Shown here piece after piece: positions 59,778 to 64,000 of a stretch of 64,000 bases of DNA. The stretch is taken from contig NZ_CP107841.1 of assembly GCF_036346855.1 (NCBI RefSeq), forward strand, positions 9,490,001 through 9,554,000. The letters are read 5' to 3'. The number at the start of each line of letters is the position of its first letter. Within the stretch, counting starts at the first letter, position 1. Below the pieces are notes generated by a model. That model saw only the letters and a program-made list of their open reading frames with translations, had not been told where the DNA came from and did no database searches. This DNA comes from Streptomyces europaeiscabiei. Its GTDB lineage: Bacteria; Actinomycetota; Actinomycetes; Streptomycetales; Streptomycetaceae. Both the position numbers and the translations under genes were made by a program.

Positions 59778-61153
59778 CCGACCTTCTGATCGTGGGTGGC
59801 GACGTCGTCACGATGGACCCCGCTCGACGCGTCCTCACCGGCGCGACGGTCGCCGTGTCCGGGGACAGCATCGCCGCACTCGGCACGGCGGAGGATCTGC
59901 GCGCCCGCTTCCCGGGCGCGCGAGAGATCGACGCGTCGGGCTGTGTCGTGATTCCGGGCCTGGTCAACGCACACCAGCACACCACCGTCGACCCCCTCGT
60001 GCGCAGCACGATCCCGGACCACATCGGTTCGCAGGAGTCGATCTTCGACTGGATCGTCCCGCTGCACGCCCACGCCGACGGTGACGACGACGAACTGGCC
60101 GCGACCATCACCGCGATCGACTGCCTGTCCCGGGGCGTCACCACGGTGCTGGAACCCGGCACGGTGGCCTACCCGGAACGAGTTGCCGCCGGACTCGGCA
60201 CGGCGGGCGTCCGCGCGCGGGTCGGCGGCTGGGGCTGGGACGCCGAGGGCGTGCCGTTCGGCGCGCCCGCCGACGAGGTGCTCGCCCGGCAGGAGGACAT
60301 CGTCCGGTCCCTGCCGGTCACGGGGCCGGTCACCGGCTGGGTGACGCTCGTCGGCCACGACCTGGCGAGCGACGAGCTGTTCGCCGGTGCGGCGAGCCTG
60401 GCCGAGCGGCTCGATGTCGGGGTCACCTGGCACATCTCGCCGGGACCCGCCGACATCGAGGCGTACGCCCTGCGCTGCGCGCGCCGGCCGGTGGTCCACT
60501 TCCGCGAGCTGGGAGTACTCGGCCCACGCCTGCTGCTGGGGCACGCCGTGTGGCTCGACGACGCGGAGGTCGACGCCATCGTCGAGACCGGAACCGCGGT
60601 CGCCGCCTGCCCGGGGGCCTACCTGCGTCTCGCCCAGGGGTACACACGCGCATCCCGCCACGCCGAACTGGTGCGGCGGGGCGGCAGGGTCGCCCTGGGC
60701 TGCGACGCGCACAACGCCGGAGACGGTCCGGACATCCTCCTCGCCGCCTATCTGTTCGCCGCTCTCGAACGCGACCGTGATCTGCCCGACCCGGTCCGTG
60801 CCGAGCAGGCGTTCGCCCTCGCGACGATCGACGGCGCCCGGGCGATCGGTCTCGGCGAACGCATCGGCTCCCTCGAAGTGGGCAAGGCGGCCGACATCGT
60901 CGTGCTCGACGCCCGCGACCCCGCCTGGGTGCCCCGGGGCGACCTCGCCCGCCAGCTCGTATGGGGCCATGTGTCGCGCACCGTCCGAGACGTGCTGGTC
61001 GACGGCCGCGTGGTCGTCCGCGACCGGCGACCGACCGGCGTCGACCTCGCGGCCGTCGCCGCGGCCGCCGCCGAACGATCCGCCGCCCTCCTCAGGCGCG
61101 CCGGCATCACGCCCCGCCCCACCTGGCCCACGGAGCCGGCGGCCGACCGGTAA
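59774..61153 (+). CDS. amidohydrolase (cytosine/guanine-deaminase-like superfamily)
   Basis: A 459-residue amidohydrolase coupled by an ATGA overlap to the preceding gene. Metal ligands: NAHQHTT, WHISPG, LGHAVWL and ALGCDAHN (Asp). The composite beta-domain is formed by TDLLIVGGDVVTMDP at the start and GKAADIVVLDARDP at the end. It resembles the other amidohydrolase at 20993 only in fold. The BMP-type importer downstream, which in this family carries nucleosides or purine-like ligands, suggests a heterocyclic amine substrate. Confidence 0.9.
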   Translation: MTDLLIVGGDVVTMDPARRVLTGATVAVSGDSIAALGTAEDLRARFPGAREIDASGCVVIPGLVNAHQHTTVDPLVRSTIPDHIGSQESIFDWIVPLHAHADGDDDELAATITAIDCLSRGVTTVLEPGTVAYPERVAAGLGTAGVRARVGGWGWDAEGVPFGAPADEVLARQEDIVRSLPVTGPVTGWVTLVGHDLASDELFAGAASLAERLDVGVTWHISPGPADIEAYALRCARRPVVHFRELGVLGPRLLLGHAVWLDDAEVDAIVETGTAVAACPGAYLRLAQGYTRASRHAELVRRGGRVALGCDAHNAGDGPDILLAAYLFAALERDRDLPDPVRAEQAFALATIDGARAIGLGERIGSLEVGKAADIVVLDARDPAWVPRGDLARQLVWGHVSRTVRDVLVDGRVVVRDRRPTGVDLAAVAAAAAERSAALLRRAGITPRPTWPTEPAADR

Positions 61154-61868
61154 GGAGACCCGCCGTTGAACGTCATCGACAAGTCCGGGCTTCCACCGGC
61201 GAAGAATCAGGGCCAGCCGTCGCGACCGAAGGCCGCCGGCCCGGCCGACACGACCCATCCGACGCGACCGCGACACCGGGGTCGACGCCACGCCGTACGG
61301 CTGCCGCGCACAGGTCAGCGAGGGCCGCCGTCGAGCACGGTCATTTCATCGGCGCCCGGCGGCCGGACACCCCGGAGCCGAAGGACGCCCGGCTCGACAC
61401 CGAGCACACCGCCGCGTTCGTAGCGAACGTCACGACCGGCGAGATTCCCCGGCACATCGAGGCGCAGGCACTCGCAGACCCACCGTGCGTCAGCACATGG
61501 CCGTCGCCGACCGGCGAACCCGCCCGCGCAGATCCCCGACACACCTGTCGTCGGCCTACATCCCAGCTCTGTGGAGTGCCGCGCGCACGAGGCGAAGAAC
61601 GCGGCGACCACAGACCCTGCTTCCCGGACGCGGACATCGCGCTCGCGGAGGCGTCAGCATCACCACCGACCTTCGATCACGTCCGCTCGTGGCCGCATCG
61701 ACCCCACCCGGGTCCGAGCGGTCGGGCGGATGGTCTCCCGCGGTTCGTCGCCGCGGGTGAGGGGCCCTCTCCCACCAGGACCGTGTCTCCTGCGCCGAAC
61801 TCGACCGGCCCGTCAGCCCCGGCGACTGACCATCAGCCCCGGCGACTGACCGCCACCTCCGAAGTGAC
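61154..61868 (+). other. leader/remnant region with one weak short ORF
   Basis: A TTG at 61166 has a good AAGGAGA site and opens an 85-residue frame (NVIDKSGLPPAKNQGQPS at first, then Arg/Pro/Ser-rich shadow text). Another frame has RRPDTPEPKDARLDTEHTAA, which looks once coding. I think a gene was present here and has decayed; its family is not clear. Towards the end, a 19-bp sequence TCAGCCCCGGCGACTGACC is repeated directly (61813-61831 and 61833-61851). Confidence 0.4.
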
Positions 61869-61889
61869 CACCGCCTCCGAGAGGCGGTG
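61869..61889 (+). promoter_or_regulatory. hairpin in the leader of the BMP lipoprotein gene
   Basis: CACCGCCTC-CGA-GAGGCGGTG is a perfect 9-bp stem with a 3-base loop, ending 25 bp before the ATG at 61915. It could be an operator or an mRNA structure attenuating translation or the upstream transcript. Confidence 0.6.
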
Positions 61890-61914
61890 CCACCCAGCGA
61901 ACGGAAGCACACAG

Positions 61915-63003
61915 ATGACCACAAGAAGCATGCTCTGGCGTCGTCGGGCCGCGGCCGGCCTCGGCCTCGCAGGAGCGCTCGCGCTCACCGGCTGCGCAGG
62001 CAACGCGGCGACGGCGTCCAAAGCGACCCCGGCGGCGAGCGGCGGCAGCGACGCCCGCCTCAAGGAGCCCGACGTCAACGGCGACGGCAAGGTCGTCGTC
62101 GGTGTCCTCAGCCCCGGCGACATCAATGACCACGGTTACTACCAGAGCTTCGTCGACTCGGCGGAGGCCTTCGCCGAGAAAAAGGGCTGGACGATCATCA
62201 AGCGCGGCAGTGTGGCCCCGAGCGACGCGCTCACCGCGGCCCGCGCGATGTGCCAGCAGAACGTCGACATGGTCGCGCTCGGAGCGAGCGAGCTCAAGAC
62301 CGCGACCCCCGCCTCCGAGGAACCGGTCTGCGGCAAGACGGTCTGGTACCTGCCGTCGTCGTCGGACACCGACGTCCACCCCCGGGTCCTGCTGTCCGCC
62401 GACGACCCCAACCAGTCCCTGCTCGCCGCCGGCTACGCCGCGGGCCTGAAGATGAAGGCGGCCGGCTACACCAAGGCCGGGTTCATCACCGGCAACAAGG
62501 CCGGCTTCAGCGTCAACGCCGCCACGGCGTTCCTGGCCGGGATCCGGGAGGTCGTCCCGAAGGCCACCATGACGAGCACCTACACCGGCGACTTCAACGA
62601 CTCGGCCAAGGCCAAGGAAGCCACCCAGGCACAGATCAGCCAGGGCATCAAGGTGATCTACCCCTACCTCGGCGGAGCGACCGACGCCGCGGCGCAGATG
62701 GCGAACGAAGGCGGCGCGTTGACCCTCACACCGGGTACCGACCGGTGCGACTCGACCAGCCCGAAGTACGACATATCGGTGATCTTCAGCCCTGGTGACT
62801 ACTTCCGCGCAGCGCTGGAGGAGTTCGCCAAGGACAACCTCAAGATGGGCACGACGCGTGTGTGGAAGCTGGGCGTCGACCCCTACCCGAGCGTCAAGAT
62901 CTGCCGGCCCGAGGGTGACGAGGCACAGCGGCTCGACCAGTTCATGAAGAAGATCGGCACCGACAAGATCGATCCGGCGGCCGAGGTCAAGCGCCTCGGC
63001 TGA
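61915..63003 (+). CDS. BMP-family ABC transporter substrate-binding lipoprotein
   Basis: A 362-residue lipoprotein. An Arg-rich n-region and hydrophobic core end in the lipobox LALTGC with lipidated Cys27. The mature part is a BMP/Med-type periplasmic-binding fold: VGVLSPGDINDHGYYQSFVDSAEA, then AGYAAGLKMKAAGYTKAGFITG and QGIKVIYPYLGGATDAA. BMP proteins bind nucleosides or related small molecules. It lies outside the membrane and feeds the ABC importer encoded just downstream. RBS GGAAG. Confidence 0.92.
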   Translation: MTTRSMLWRRRAAAGLGLAGALALTGCAGNAATASKATPAASGGSDARLKEPDVNGDGKVVVGVLSPGDINDHGYYQSFVDSAEAFAEKKGWTIIKRGSVAPSDALTAARAMCQQNVDMVALGASELKTATPASEEPVCGKTVWYLPSSSDTDVHPRVLLSADDPNQSLLAAGYAAGLKMKAAGYTKAGFITGNKAGFSVNAATAFLAGIREVVPKATMTSTYTGDFNDSAKAKEATQAQISQGIKVIYPYLGGATDAAAQMANEGGALTLTPGTDRCDSTSPKYDISVIFSPGDYFRAALEEFAKDNLKMGTTRVWKLGVDPYPSVKICRPEGDEAQRLDQFMKKIGTDKIDPAAEVKRLG

Positions 63004-63032
63004 CGCGCCGACAGCGACGAGGAAGATCAGCA

Positions 63033-64000
63033 ATGACACCGACGACCTCAGCGGTTCCGATTCTCGAGCTGCGCGGCATCACGAAGTCATACGGATCCGT
63101 CAAGGCCTGCGCCGGCGTGGACCTCAAGGTCGACGCCGGCGAGATCCACGGACTCCTTGGTGAGAACGGGGCAGGCAAGTCCAGCCTCATGAAGGTCCTG
63201 CTCGGGCTGGTCCGGCGCGATGCCGGCACCGTCCTGGTGCGCGGGGAGGAGGTCGCGCTGGACAGCCCGCAGGAAGCGGCCGAGCTGGGCATCGGCATGG
63301 TGCACCAGCATTTCAGCCTCATCAACGGGCTCACCGTGTGGGAGAACGTGGCGCTCGGCGACAACGGCAAGGTGAACAAGCAGGCCATCTGCGCCGACAT
63401 CGCCGAGGTCTCCGCCCGGTACGGGCTGCCCATCGACCCCGACGCACGCGTCGGCACTCTCTCGGCCGGTGAGCGGCAGCGGGTCGAGGTGGTCAAGTGC
63501 CTGCGGCGCAACCCTCAGATCCTGATCCTGGACGAGCCCACCTCGGTGCTGACCCAGGCCGAGTCGGAGGAACTGTTCGCCGTGCTCGGCCGGGTGGTGC
63601 AGGAGGAGGGGCGTGCGGTCATCCTCATCAGCCACAAGCTCGCCGAGATCACCCGGGCCACCGACCGGGTGACGGTGCTGCGCAAGGGCTGTATCGCCTT
63701 CCGGGCGGTCACCGCCGACACCACTCCCCAACTGCTCGCCCGGCAGATGGTGGGCCGGGAGGTGTCCCTGGGAGAGGAGGCCGCCGCCCTCGGCCTGGTG
63801 CCGACCGGCGAGAGGCGCAAGGGCGGGGGCGTCGGCTCCGAGGGGCAACCGCCCGTCCTTCGCCTCGCCGGACTCACCGTCGAGCAAGGCGGGGTCAGGC
63901 TCCTCGCGGACGTCGACCTGACCGTGGGCCCGGGCGAGATCGTCGCCCTCTACGGCGTCGAGGGCAACGGCCAGGCGACCCTCGGTGACGTCCTCGCCGG
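63033..64000 (+). CDS. sugar/nucleoside-type ABC transporter ATPase, truncated by window edge
   Basis: 322 residues are present. The first ABC domain is complete: Walker A GENGAGKSS (about 43-51), Q-loop VHQHFSLI, signature LSAGERQRVEV and Walker B ILILDEPTS. A second ABC domain begins near 275 (LRLAGLTVEQGGVRLL, then a Walker A beginning GVEGNGQATL with degenerate Lys). This two-domain layout is that of RbsA/YufO-type importers that work with BMP lipoproteins. Permease genes should follow beyond the edge. GAGGAAG precedes the ATG. Confidence 0.93.
   Translation, partial: MTPTTSAVPILELRGITKSYGSVKACAGVDLKVDAGEIHGLLGENGAGKSSLMKVLLGLVRRDAGTVLVRGEEVALDSPQEAAELGIGMVHQHFSLINGLTVWENVALGDNGKVNKQAICADIAEVSARYGLPIDPDARVGTLSAGERQRVEVVKCLRRNPQILILDEPTSVLTQAESEELFAVLGRVVQEEGRAVILISHKLAEITRATDRVTVLRKGCIAFRAVTADTTPQLLARQMVGREVSLGEEAAALGLVPTGERRKGGGVGSEGQPPVLRLAGLTVEQGGVRLLADVDLTVGPGEIVALYGVEGNGQATLGDVLA

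Noticed and set aside
60961..61914. Long upstream extension of the BMP lipoprotein frame
   Set aside because: The lipoprotein signal peptide and ribosome site clearly begin at 61915; upstream residues lack export features.

Overview
The window is very GC-rich, with codons ending almost always in G or C, frequent GTG starts, purine-rich ribosome sites and actinobacterial families (PadR, IclR, PucR, GPP34, SpoIIE-type ATPase relics, BMP importers). It reads as a Streptomyces chromosome. The dense catabolic operons separated by decayed gene fragments suggest an accessory arm region rather than the core; that placement is an inference. No rRNA, tRNA or CRISPR array was seen.

Layout. 1-7193: a truncated alpha/beta hydrolase behind a double TetR-type operator, a membrane-anchored protein, a DNA ligase relic, a thiolase, and a divergent acyl-CoA operon (long-chain acyl-CoA dehydrogenase, two SDRs, TetR). 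7194-8453: a dead MFS transporter. 8454-15405: an acyl-CoA ligase/MBL hydrolase pair, a damaged redoxin-like gene with a (GAAGCC)7 tract, a tautomerase, a hydrolase and two AraC-type regulators; two near-identical promoter boxes tie the operons together. 15406-18972: an ATPase relic, a 33-bp-arm hairpin, a second thiolase, and SDR and MmsA fragments. 18973-24100: an operon with an intradiol dioxygenase, DoxX protein, amidohydrolase, CoA-transferase III and citrate-synthase-like lyase. 24098-27685: a secreted double SnoaL protein, a YceI protein, and a divergent SDR/TetR pair with two CGGAGG palindromes.

28220-36674 is the most coherent pathway. Ten minus-strand genes, several overlapping, encode an acyl-CoA ligase, a PIG-L hydratase of the GalB (4-oxalomesaconate hydratase) type, an unknown 112-aa protein, a Rieske oxygenase with its flavin/2Fe-2S reductase, an alpha/beta hydrolase, a muconolactone-isomerase-like protein, an SDR and both LigA and LigB subunits of a ring-cleaving dioxygenase. 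I read this as O-demethylation of a methoxylated aromatic acid followed by meta-cleavage. The final aldolase is not in the window. A PAS/GAF histidine kinase with response regulator, an SDR, an IclR regulator and an aldehyde dehydrogenase follow up to 43000.

43001-50698 holds a Tat-exported beta-propeller protein, an aldehyde dehydrogenase, an SGNH hydrolase, a PadR regulator, a SnoaL protein, a GPP34 protein, and a graveyard of fragments (DUF3533-type permease, a short terminal-inverted-repeat element, phytoene-desaturase-like oxidoreductase, OmpR-type response regulator and PadR pieces fused end to end). 50753-64000 holds a formamidase-like enzyme and a second catabolic island: a natural cytochrome P450-reductase fusion of 733 residues, alcohol and aldehyde dehydrogenases, a PucR-type regulator with a repeated CTCGCAAT motif upstream of both flanking operons, another dehydrogenase, an amidohydrolase, and a BMP-type ABC importer that runs off the right edge.
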